32,913 nucleotides of DNA from a virus. Shown here piece after piece: positions 6,940 through 12,917 of the stretch. A model generated the notes under the pieces. The model searched no databases. It was not told where the DNA came from and saw only the letters and a program-made list of their open reading frames with translations. Positions within the stretch are counted from its first letter, which is position 1; each line of letters starts with the position of its first letter. The translations under genes were made by a program, and so were the position numbers. Where the stretch lies: the IMG/VR virus record IMGVR_UViG_3300027896_000135, positions 1 through 32,913 of that record; one strand, 5' to 3'.

Positions 6940-7137
6940 TCATTGCATCTGTTTGTGATCATTTAATAAATGGCATCTAAGTTCATCAGCATTTCCAGAA
7001 TATCCACAAAAGGGACACCATGAACTATTATCTTTTGGTTTATTTACTCTGTCAAATCTATCATCATAATCATCTTCTGTTAAATCTGGCAAAGGAGTTG
7101 TTATTATTTCCCATAATTTTTTCAAAAATGTTTTCAT
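6940..7137 (-). CDS. Small C2H2 zinc-finger protein
   Basis: The 65-residue protein has a basic hydrophobic N-terminus (MKTFLKKLWEIITTPLPDL), an acidic linker (TEDDYDDRFD) and a single finger CPFCGYSGNADELRCHLLND followed by His. The spacing C-x2-C-x11-H-x4-H fits a C2H2 fold. It may bind nucleic acid or protein as a small transcription modulator; this is inference. It sits in the operon 8260-6494. Confidence 0.65.
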   Translation of the reverse strand: MKTFLKKLWEIITTPLPDLTEDDYDDRFDRVNKPKDNSSWCPFCGYSGNADELRCHLLNDHKQMQ

Positions 7138-7145
7138 AGTCTATT

Positions 7146-7364
7146 TCATAATTTATATAATTTATAATTTCCTGTTTTTGCGAACATCAATCTTGTTTCT
7201 CCGGCATAAATAATAACATTTTCAAGAGATCGAATGTCATTTTCTTTTATGAACTCTTGTGCCTCGACAAGAGAAACTTTCTTGAGTTTCTGTTTAAATG
7301 GCAACATTACAATACCGTTACAATAACAATCAAGAACATCATATGTAGCTTTCTTTCTGCTCAT
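7146..7364 (-). CDS. 72-residue hypothetical protein
   Basis: I place the start at the ATG at 7364 (MSRKKATYDVLDCYCNGIVM) because it overlaps the stop of the upstream gene as ATGA, the pattern used throughout this region. A longer frame to 7445 would overlap the upstream gene by 85 nt. The product is a small alpha/beta protein with VSLVEAQEFIKENDIRSLEN. No family recognised. Confidence 0.6.
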   Translation of the reverse strand: MSRKKATYDVLDCYCNGIVMLPFKQKLKKVSLVEAQEFIKENDIRSLENVIIYAGETRLMFAKTGNYKLYKL

Positions 7365-7927
7365 CTTGTAAATGACATTTCTGCTCTCCAAGATGAAGCC
7401 TGCTGTCTTTCGTCTGACCAGCCCTTCCAGTTTTTGTATGTGCAAACTCGAACATCAAAATATTTGACTCCTTCCCTTATCTTGTAAGCAGCCTTGAGTG
7501 TCACATTGATCTCATGCTCAGATAATTTTCCACAACTATAAAAAACAACACCACCATTGCCCTCTTTTGTTCGAAGAACATAATCATCATCATTGGGTTC
7601 TTTTCCTTTTTCTACTAAAGCATAATTGAAGCTTTCTATAAGTTCTTCTGCTAAAGCTGATTTGTCTTCTTTTCTTCCTACAGATAAATCTAGTTTGCCG
7701 AATAGATTGAACTTACGAATGTTAGTCTTGAGATAGCTTCCAAAATTGCTCGAAGCTTTGAATTCATTTGTGTCAAAATTGGGTTGTGATAAGAGATAGT
7801 TATAAAGCTCTCGAACATTTAAGATCCCGACATTAGTCCAAAAAGAGGATTTTCCTTCAGTGTTAAAATTGCTCAATGCTTTATTAACTGCTTGTCTGAT
7901 AATTTCTTCGTTTGCTTCGTTTTTCAT
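7361..7927 (-). CDS. 188-residue hypothetical protein
   Basis: It starts MKNEANEEIIRQAVNKALSN. An N-terminal helical region (FWTNVGILNVRELYNYLLSQ) is followed by KASSNFGSYLKTNIRKFNLF and a C-terminal strand-rich half (EGNGGVVFYSCGKLSEHEIN, KYFDVRVCTYKNWKGW). There is no catalytic motif I can name. It lies 9 nt downstream of a tagged gene and is coupled to the next gene by ATGA. Confidence 0.6.
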   Translation of the reverse strand: MKNEANEEIIRQAVNKALSNFNTEGKSSFWTNVGILNVRELYNYLLSQPNFDTNEFKASSNFGSYLKTNIRKFNLFGKLDLSVGRKEDKSALAEELIESFNYALVEKGKEPNDDDYVLRTKEGNGGVVFYSCGKLSEHEINVTLKAAYKIREGVKYFDVRVCTYKNWKGWSDERQQASSWRAEMSFTR

Positions 7928-7936
7928 GTTTACTTT

Positions 7937-8260
7937 TTATCTTAATAAACTATAACTTATATTCCACCTAAATCCTTCATCTTCTCTTACTGAAGCACTT
8001 TTGTTATTGAGCCTCATAATTATGCCTTGATGCTCTCCACCGTCTCTTCCGCTCCAATTGACAACTTGACCTCTATGAAAAGGTGATTTTGCGGCTCGTC
8101 TTTTCATATTGATTTTTGCATTCCACGCTGGATTGACAAGATGAATGATTTCAGACAGTTCATCAAAAGACATTTCCTTTAACAATTTTCCTGAGAACAA
8201 TGATCTTTCATGGGCTTCTAGTTCTTTGGGGCTTCTGGGTGTCAAATGCTTTATGCTCAT
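7937..8260 (-). CDS. Tagged SH3-like small protein
   Basis: The 107-residue protein starts MSIKHLTPRSPKELEAHERS, the short form of the shared tag. The middle is helical (FDELSEIIHLVNPAWNAK). The C-terminus (RGQVVNWSGRDGGEHQGIIM) looks like an SH3/KOW-type small barrel, a fold often used for protein or nucleic-acid binding. It is the first gene after promoter 8281-8312, so this tagged gene has an early-type rather than late-type promoter. Confidence 0.65.
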   Translation of the reverse strand: MSIKHLTPRSPKELEAHERSLFSGKLLKEMSFDELSEIIHLVNPAWNAKINMKRRAAKSPFHRGQVVNWSGRDGGEHQGIIMRLNNKSASVREDEGFRWNISYSLLR

Positions 8261-8280
8261 TTCTTTCAGTCTTTAATAAG

Positions 8281-8312
8281 CAAATATAATCAAAAAACTT
8301 GAGACTAAAAAA
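8281..8312 (-). promoter_or_regulatory. Early-type promoter, family member 3
   Basis: On the minus strand AGTCTCAAG is followed after about 9 nt by an exact TATATTTG (8288-8281). It sits 20 nt before the ATG at 8260 and drives the 8260-6494 gene run. Confidence 0.75.
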
Positions 8313-8339
8313 TCTTGAGCAATAAATTTTAACAAAATT

Positions 8340-8717
8340 TTAATTTTTATAAAATTTTATTCTTATTTTTAATATTGTTTTAGTAAAATTATCATTTGTT
8401 TCTTCGTCTTCTATTTCATAGCGTACATTTTCTTTTTTCAATGTTCTGAACAGCTGTTTCCTGTTGTGAAGATCAACTTGCATAGACAATGTATAATAAT
8501 GCACTAAATGATGATGAAGATTATAAATAACATTCTTACTAAAGCCAGTAGACATTAATTTTATGTCAATGATATGCAACCTTTTGCATAGTTCCGTTTT
8601 CGCAAAATCTAAATCCATGTGAAAAAAATCCATAGAAAAAATCAAATCTTTGTATGATATAGTTGCAAGATATGCATTTATCTCCTCTTCTGATCTTGGT
8701 GTAAGATGTTTTATCAT
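8340..8717 (-). CDS. Tagged hypothetical protein, paralogue A
   Basis: The 125-residue protein starts MIKHLTPRSEEEINAYLATI. It matches the neighbouring protein at 8714-9070 along its length: SYKDLIFSMD, ELCKRLHIIDI, HYYTLSMQV, YEIEDEET and a C-terminal KIRIKFYK. The pair is a tandem duplication that has since diverged. The N-terminal tag is the best-conserved part. It is the last gene of the ten-gene operon from 10731. Function unknown. Confidence 0.65.
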   Translation of the reverse strand: MIKHLTPRSEEEINAYLATISYKDLIFSMDFFHMDLDFAKTELCKRLHIIDIKLMSTGFSKNVIYNLHHHLVHYYTLSMQVDLHNRKQLFRTLKKENVRYEIEDEETNDNFTKTILKIRIKFYKN

Positions 8718-9070
8718 TTATAGATTTTCATTCGTATTTTATATACATTTTTTGTATAATCATTATATTCGTCTGATTCTTCATCTTCTATTTCATAATG
8801 TATGTCTTCTTTTTCTAAAGCGTCATACATATATTTTCTGTTATATCCACGCATATGTACTATTACTGTATAGTATTGCACTACGCTATGGATAAAATTG
8901 ACGGCACATATTCTTAAGCCATTCATCCCTATGTCAACGATGTGCAACCTTCGGCATAACTCTTTTTTCATAAAATTTGAATCCATGCCAAAAATCAAAT
9001 CTTTTAAAGATACAGCTGCAAGATATGTCTCTATTTCTTCTTCAGATCTCGGTGTAAGATGTTTGATCAC
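8714..9070 (-). CDS. Tagged hypothetical protein, paralogue B
   Basis: The 118-residue protein starts at a GTG (9070) as MIKHLTPRSEEEIETYLAAV; GTG is chosen because the tag begins there. It shares SLKDLIFGMD, ELCRRLHIVDI, QYYTVIVHM, YEIEDEES and KIRMKIYK with paralogue A downstream, and the two genes overlap by ATGA. A small helical N-terminus and strand-rich C-terminus are likely. Function unknown. Confidence 0.65.
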   Translation of the reverse strand: MIKHLTPRSEEEIETYLAAVSLKDLIFGMDSNFMKKELCRRLHIVDIGMNGLRICAVNFIHSVVQYYTVIVHMRGYNRKYMYDALEKEDIHYEIEDEESDEYNDYTKNVYKIRMKIYK

Positions 9071-9082
9071 AGCTTTTTACTC

Positions 9083-9247
9083 TTAGTCATGAAAAGATTT
9101 ATCTTCATCATTATAAGCTAGCCAAGCATTTTTGCCGAATGTCTTATGGAGAACATCAATTATTTCTTCGTCTGAAGCAAAATCATCTACAGCAACAGTT
9201 TCAGTTGTCTCATTGTCATCGTCTAACGTAACCCAAATCGTTCTCAT
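9083..9247 (-). CDS. Acidic 54-residue hypothetical protein
   Basis: The ATG is at 9247 (MRTIWVTLDDDNETTETVAV) and the stop at 9083. The start overlaps the stop of the preceding zinc-ribbon gene as ATGA. It is strongly acidic (DDDNE, ASDEEIID), probably one strand and one helix with a C-terminal NAWLAYNDEDKS. It fills the gap between two clear genes with perfect operon spacing. Function unknown. Confidence 0.6.
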   Translation of the reverse strand: MRTIWVTLDDDNETTETVAVDDFASDEEIIDVLHKTFGKNAWLAYNDEDKSFHD

Positions 9248-9441
9248 TTTTTAATGCCTTTGTTTATGTGTTTTTTGAGTTCTATGGGTGCACACTTGTC
9301 ACACCAGACAAGATCTGTCTTACCCTCGAACTCTGCTTTTGTCAAATTCTCTTTTATTATCACTCGACACTTGTTGCATAGGATAGCACCATATCCATTG
9401 TTGAATTTTATGATAGGCTTAGGCCCCTTTAATTTTGTCAT
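9244..9441 (-). CDS. Small two-CxxC zinc-ribbon protein
   Basis: The 65-residue protein has two knuckles, CNKC at 22-25 and CDKC at 47-50, about 21 residues apart, as in zinc ribbons. Basic tails flank them (MTKLKGPKPIIKFN and HINKGIKK). It could bind nucleic acid or RNA polymerase; no further motif shows which. It overlaps both neighbours by ATGA. Confidence 0.6.
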   Translation of the reverse strand: MTKLKGPKPIIKFNNGYGAILCNKCRVIIKENLTKAEFEGKTDLVWCDKCAPIELKKHINKGIKK

Positions 9442-9638
9442 TTTTTTATAAATGCTTGTTTAACGTTAGGATCTTTTTTAACTTTGTTGATAAAATTATA
9501 AGGATATTTAATTTTATCATACTCTCTCACTCTTGGACTTGACATCCAATCTTGCAAAACTACTATCACTGAATATCCACCTGGTCTATGGGATAATTCA
9601 TTTTCTCTATATTCATTGCCTACTTTAAATGTTGTCAT
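9438..9638 (-). CDS. 66-residue basic hypothetical protein
   Basis: It starts MTTFKVGNEYRENELSHRPG and contains GGYSVIVVLQDW and a basic C-terminus (VKKDPNVKQAFIKK). It lies 4 nt after the upstream gene and overlaps the zinc-ribbon gene by ATGA. No family recognised. Confidence 0.5.
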   Translation of the reverse strand: MTTFKVGNEYRENELSHRPGGYSVIVVLQDWMSSPRVREYDKIKYPYNFINKVKKDPNVKQAFIKK

Positions 9639-9642
9639 AATT

Positions 9643-9891
9643 TTAACATGCTTTTGATAATTGCTCTAAGTCCTCTCTTGAAAATTTATGATATTGAACA
9701 CAAATAGGAATAAAATCTTCTTCATGTAAATACTTTTTATAAAATTTGATTGCATCTTTAAAAGATTTGCATTCATTAAGTGGGCAAAAACAATGAATAT
9801 GTTTATGATATTTTTTATCATATACAAACACGTCATACCACAAGATGCAGTCTCCGTTTTCCAGATTGTCTTTGATTGGAATTACTTTCAT
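9643..9891 (-). CDS. 82-residue hypothetical protein, Cys/His-rich
   Basis: It starts MKVIPIKDNLENGDCILWYD. It has several Cys and His (HKHIHCFCPLNEC) that might bind metal, and a helix AIKFYKKYLHEED. Its spacing fits the operon (ATGA overlap upstream, 4 nt gap downstream). Function unknown. Confidence 0.5.
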   Translation of the reverse strand: MKVIPIKDNLENGDCILWYDVFVYDKKYHKHIHCFCPLNECKSFKDAIKFYKKYLHEEDFIPICVQYHKFSREDLEQLSKAC

Positions 9892-10085
9892 TGCTTTCTG
9901 AATCTAAAATACACAACTATAGAATCTATAATGTGATACATTATCATTCCCACCAGCAACATGACTATAGTTCTTACATTTAATATAGATGGAAATGCAA
10001 GGCTCACTAACAGCCAACCAATTGTAATAATAAAAGCTGAAGCTACAATAATCACCAATCTTTCTTTTAACGTAAGCTTATTCAT
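9888..10085 (-). CDS. Small two-helix membrane protein
   Basis: I take the ATG at 10085 (MNKLTLKERLVIIVASAFII), which overlaps the upstream gene by 8 nt; the longer frame to 10118 would overlap by 41 nt. The 65-residue product has two hydrophobic helices (about 9-29 and 36-54) and a basic tail (YFRFRKQ). Function unknown. Confidence 0.55.
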   Translation of the reverse strand: MNKLTLKERLVIIVASAFIITIGWLLVSLAFPSILNVRTIVMLLVGMIMYHIIDSIVVYFRFRKQ

Positions 10086-10308
10086 GTTTCTTAATTTTAG
10101 GATATATGCATAATTCATTTTGAAGTTCTTCTTCTGAAACTGGCGATAAATACCAATCTAGATTTAATTCCCAGACTAAGTCATCTTTATGAAACTCTAT
10201 TGCTTCTATCATTACAGAGTTCTTGTATTTGCCATAGATGACCATATCTTCTTTCGGCAAATCACAGGCAGATGTAATTTTGATTTTCTTAAAAAATTCA
10301 CTCATCAT
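10078..10308 (-). CDS. 76-residue hypothetical protein
   Basis: It starts MMSEFFKKIKITSACDLPKE; two ATG codons in tandem make 10308 and 10305 equally possible. Strand-rich middle (MVIYGKYKNSVMIEAIEFHK) and an acidic stretch LSPVSEEELQNEL. It overlaps both neighbours by a few nt. Function unknown. Confidence 0.5.
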   Translation of the reverse strand: MMSEFFKKIKITSACDLPKEDMVIYGKYKNSVMIEAIEFHKDDLVWELNLDWYLSPVSEEELQNELCIYPKIKKHE

Positions 10309-10468
10309 TGAGTTGTGTATAGATTATTACTATTGAAAACACGCCTAAGACAAATCTGGAGAATACACCCCAGTGTGCAAGATTAAAAGACCAATTGCAC
10401 AAAGACAAAAATAGAAACCAGAATAGCATTCCTGCTAACATCCAACCTAATTTTTTTAAGTTTTTCAT
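10298..10468 (-). CDS. Small two-helix membrane protein (56 aa)
   Basis: I choose the ATG at 10468 (MKNLKKLGWMLAGMLFWFLF) because it forms an ATGA overlap with the upstream stop; an ATG 12 nt earlier is possible. Two hydrophobic helices (about 7-23 and 33-50) flank a short loop (NLAHWGVFSR). Function unknown. Confidence 0.5.
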   Translation of the reverse strand: MKNLKKLGWMLAGMLFWFLFLSLCNWSFNLAHWGVFSRFVLGVFSIVIIYTQLNDE

Positions 10469-10731
10469 TTTTTTTGCCATCTTGGTGTTGCTGTCATAGT
10501 TCTATAAGTGTCCCATATTTTAGTTCTATATTCTTTAGGGAAATCTGCAATTTTTAAAGCTCTTGCAAGTGTACACTTACGTCCAAACTCTTTGCTGAAT
10601 TCATCTGTCTTCATGCATCTTGCTTCAGCTATGCTAATAGGGACATTTCCAGTTTCGATAACACAAACAGTTCGATGTGTATCTTTGGCCTTTGGATATC
10701 GCCATCTGATCTTGTAATTGTCAATTATCAT
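10465..10731 (-). CDS. 88-residue hypothetical protein, first gene of a ten-gene operon
   Basis: It starts MIIDNYKIRWRYPKAKDTHR. Beta strands at the N-terminus (HRTVCVIETGN) are followed by basic helices (EFGRKCTLARALKIADFPKE, RTKIWDTYRTM). The style is of small early phage proteins. It follows promoter 10754-10785 and heads ten genes down to 8340, most joined by ATGA overlaps. Function unknown. Confidence 0.55.
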   Translation of the reverse strand: MIIDNYKIRWRYPKAKDTHRTVCVIETGNVPISIAEARCMKTDEFSKEFGRKCTLARALKIADFPKEYRTKIWDTYRTMTATPRWQKK

Positions 10732-10753
10732 AGTTTAAAATATTAATGTAATA

Positions 10754-10785
10754 CAAATATAATCAAAAATTATGACATAAAAAAA
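10754..10785 (-). promoter_or_regulatory. Early-type promoter, family member 4
   Basis: On the minus strand ATGTCATAA, then TTTTTGAT and an exact TATATTTG (10761-10754), 23 nt before the ATG at 10731. The spacing is as in the other family members. Confidence 0.75.
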
Positions 10786-10797
10786 TATTAGCTATTT

Positions 10798-11208
10798 TTA
10801 TTTCATGTGTTGTTTCAAGAGCTTCACCACTTCAGCATGCCCATAAGCACTTGCCCATCGCAGAGCCTCATCATTATCTGCATGCACATTTGCTCTAGCA
10901 TCCAACAACAGTTGCACCACTTCAGCATGTCCATTTAAGCTTGCCCATCGTAAAGCCCCATCATCATTTCCATGCACATTTGCTCTAACGTCTAGCAGCA
11001 CCTTCACCACTTCAGCATGCCCATAAGCACTTGCCCATCGTAAAGCCCCATCATCATTTGCATGCACATTTGCTCCAGCAGCGATCGCATCTTTGACAAG
11101 CCAGGCTATGCCTTGTTCAGCTCCAGTCTCTAGCTTTTCTTGAGGAGACAGATTTTTCATAGTAGTTTGAAGCTCTTGTTCAGATCTTGGCGTCAGATGC
11201 TTTATCAT
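10798..11208 (-). CDS. Ankyrin-repeat protein with KHLTPRSE tag
   Basis: The 136-residue protein starts MIKHLTPRSEQELQTTMKNL, then the first unit IAWLVKDAIAAGANVHA and three nearly identical 33-residue units (GHAEVVKVLLDVRANVHG and similar), ending GHAEVVKLLKQHMK. At the DNA level the units are close copies of those at 1-230 and 32580-32913, showing recent duplication or gene conversion. Several units read DVRAN or DARAN where the canonical sequence is DAGAD, so some loops have drifted. It overlaps the upstream gene by ATGA and ends the operon from 15318. Confidence 0.85.
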   Translation of the reverse strand: MIKHLTPRSEQELQTTMKNLSPQEKLETGAEQGIAWLVKDAIAAGANVHANDDGALRWASAYGHAEVVKVLLDVRANVHGNDDGALRWASLNGHAEVVQLLLDARANVHADNDEALRWASAYGHAEVVKLLKQHMK

Positions 11209-11579
11209 TTTATATCTATTTTAACAACAGCTCTTTCTTTATAAAATTCTATTGGCTTGTTTTCATTTCCAAACCTTGCATCCATTTCGCAAAGCACATA
11301 CAAAGGCTCTTTAAGAATTTTTGCTATTTCTTGTAATTTATTTGAATCATCAAAAAAATCCAAGTCCCCGAACCAGCATTTTCCTCGTGATTCAGTGACT
11401 ATGTTAGCATTAAAAACAACTTCATGATCTGGATATATTTCTCTGTATCCGCTTTTTGATCCAGTGATCATACGCCCAATCATAAGGCCATTTTCTGCGA
11501 ATATCCTTTCTACAGATTCTTCAGCACTGAATTCCGAAGGCATATAACCTTCAAGCTTTACAACTTTTACGTTTTTCAT
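11205..11579 (-). CDS. 124-residue hypothetical protein
   Basis: It starts MKNVKVVKLEGYMPSEFSAE. The middle has YPDHEVVFNANIVTESRGKC followed by WFGDLDFFDDSNKLQEIAKI, and the end YVLCEMDARFGNENKPIEFY. This is a compact alpha/beta protein with a clear hydrophobic core but no nameable active site. It is followed by the ankyrin gene with ATGA overlap. Function unknown. Confidence 0.6.
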   Translation of the reverse strand: MKNVKVVKLEGYMPSEFSAEESVERIFAENGLMIGRMITGSKSGYREIYPDHEVVFNANIVTESRGKCWFGDLDFFDDSNKLQEIAKILKEPLYVLCEMDARFGNENKPIEFYKERAVVKIDIK

Positions 11580-11592
11580 TTTAATATGTGTT

Positions 11593-11967
11593 CTAATAAA
11601 TTAAGATTAAGATTTTCTTGATGTCTTCATCTCCAGGCATCCATTTAGGATCTGATGCTTCCCATTTGTCATTATTGAATTTCCACTTATAGACTATCTC
11701 ATCGAACGTGTCAAAATTGTACTGGCTGTATGTCTCGAAGAACCTGCAGTTCTCGGGCTCTGAACCTATTCTGTTGATGATTTCTGTCGCCAATTGCTCT
11801 GAGGCATTTGTCACAGATGTGCCCTCGTTGATGTCCATGAACAATATGAGGTGCTTAAACACTTCCTTGTCCGATGTGTCAGAGTCGATCCTGACCACGC
11901 AGTGAGATGGGACTCTCCCAAACCCTTTGAATGCATGAATAAATTCTTTTTTAAATTCTTTTTTCAT
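11593..11967 (-). CDS. 124-residue hypothetical protein
   Basis: It starts MKKEFKKEFIHAFKGFGRVP. It contains CVVRIDSDTSDKEVFKHLIL, a helix NASEQLATEIINRI and a Trp/acidic end (KWEASDPKWMPGDEDIKK). Local base composition is less AT-rich than its neighbours, as is the next gene, hinting at a different source. Function unknown. Confidence 0.6.
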   Translation of the reverse strand: MKKEFKKEFIHAFKGFGRVPSHCVVRIDSDTSDKEVFKHLILFMDINEGTSVTNASEQLATEIINRIGSEPENCRFFETYSQYNFDTFDEIVYKWKFNNDKWEASDPKWMPGDEDIKKILILIY

Positions 11968-11968
11968 A

Positions 11969-12229
11969 TCACAGCACTTTAAAGGGTTTCCACTTTATGT
12001 TTTTCGATCCTTCGTCTCTGTTGTATTCGACGTCATCCACTTCTGTGAACTCTCCGTCACAGACGATTCCAGTAGCAGTGAAATGATGCTCACCATCCTT
12101 TGACTCTCCTTCTGTGTGATGCATGAACACGTGCCCATCTCCTGCGTCATCATATCGGTCTCCGAGCTCCCAGATCACTTCTACGTAATTCTCGCCTAGC
12201 TCCTCAGGCAGTTTTTCCCATGTTTTCAT
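11969..12229 (-). CDS. Acidic 86-residue hypothetical protein
   Basis: It starts MKTWEKLPEELGENYVEVIW. Very acidic, His-containing middle (HVFMHHTEGESKDGEHHFTA), strand-rich, likely a small beta fold. It overlaps the membrane-protein gene upstream by 26 nt; no later Met gives a sensible protein, so I keep this start. Function unknown. Confidence 0.55.
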   Translation of the reverse strand: MKTWEKLPEELGENYVEVIWELGDRYDDAGDGHVFMHHTEGESKDGEHHFTATGIVCDGEFTEVDDVEYNRDEGSKNIKWKPFKVL

Positions 12230-12389
12230 TTATCCATTGTTTTATCCAAATGTATCCCACTATAAATTCCAATATCCCCATTATAATAAAAAATATATTA
12301 AAAAATATGGAATATTTTGTATCAGGAAACATCGTAAATCCTGAAATGAATATTAGCAGTATTCCCATGTTAAATTTTAATGTTTTCAT
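12204..12389 (-). CDS. Small two-helix membrane protein (61 aa)
   Basis: It starts MKTLKFNMGILLIFISGFTM. A hydrophobic helix at about 8-22 and a second at about 28-48 (FFNIFFIIMGILEFIVGYIW) with a short loop. It overlaps the upstream gene by ATGA and the downstream gene by 26 nt. Function unknown. Confidence 0.55.
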   Translation of the reverse strand: MKTLKFNMGILLIFISGFTMFPDTKYSIFFNIFFIIMGILEFIVGYIWIKQWINENMGKTA

Positions 12390-12706
12390 TTTCTTCTGTT
12401 TGTTTCCGAAATTAACTCTTTGGCGTCACTCACATTGCCCCCTTTGATGTACTCCATTACTCTTTTCTGCATGTTGTCATATTCTTCACTCGCTTTCTCT
12501 TTGTCTTTTTTAGTCCAGGTGACAACGCCATTGACTTTTATCTTGTCTGGCCAATAGCCATCGTAATTCCACCACTCCTCGACTTCATCTCCAACTTCGA
12601 AGCCAAAACATCCTGTCATCGTTTTATTGCCGTGTTCGTTTGTATAACATGCATAAGTTCCTGAAGGTGTTGACTCAATAGATTCAACTGTAAATTTTTT
12701 GTACAT
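12386..12706 (-). CDS. 106-residue hypothetical protein
   Basis: I choose the ATG at 12706 (MYKKFTVESIESTPSGTYAC), just after the upstream stop; a longer frame to 12739 would overlap it. The N-terminal half looks like a small beta barrel (GCFGFEVGDEVEEWWNYDGY); the C-terminal half is a charged helix (KKDKEKASEEYDNMQKRVM). Function unknown. Confidence 0.6.
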   Translation of the reverse strand: MYKKFTVESIESTPSGTYACYTNEHGNKTMTGCFGFEVGDEVEEWWNYDGYWPDKIKVNGVVTWTKKDKEKASEEYDNMQKRVMEYIKGGNVSDAKELISETNRRK

Positions 12707-12710
12707 AATT

Positions 12711-12917
12711 TTAATAATTATATGAGTTATGTAAAACAAAGGTTTTTTTGCCTACTTTAATAATATAATCAAGCGCATCATAAAACTGCTCTGAATCTTT
12801 ATCAAAGCCATATCCGGCAGATTCCAACATTTCTTGAGCTTCATTATACTGTTTCTCTGTCAAAGCATAAACTATATTTTCGACACTCACATAATATATA
12901 TTTCCTGAGGGTTTCAT
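12711..12917 (-). CDS. 68-residue hypothetical protein
   Basis: It starts MKPSGNIYYVSVENIVYALT, with helix EKQYNEAQEMLESAGYGF and a C-terminal strand (KVGKKTFVLHNSYNY). It overlaps the LigA stop by ATGA, so it is translationally coupled to the ligase. Function unknown. Confidence 0.55.
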   Translation of the reverse strand: MKPSGNIYYVSVENIVYALTEKQYNEAQEMLESAGYGFDKDSEQFYDALDYIIKVGKKTFVLHNSYNY

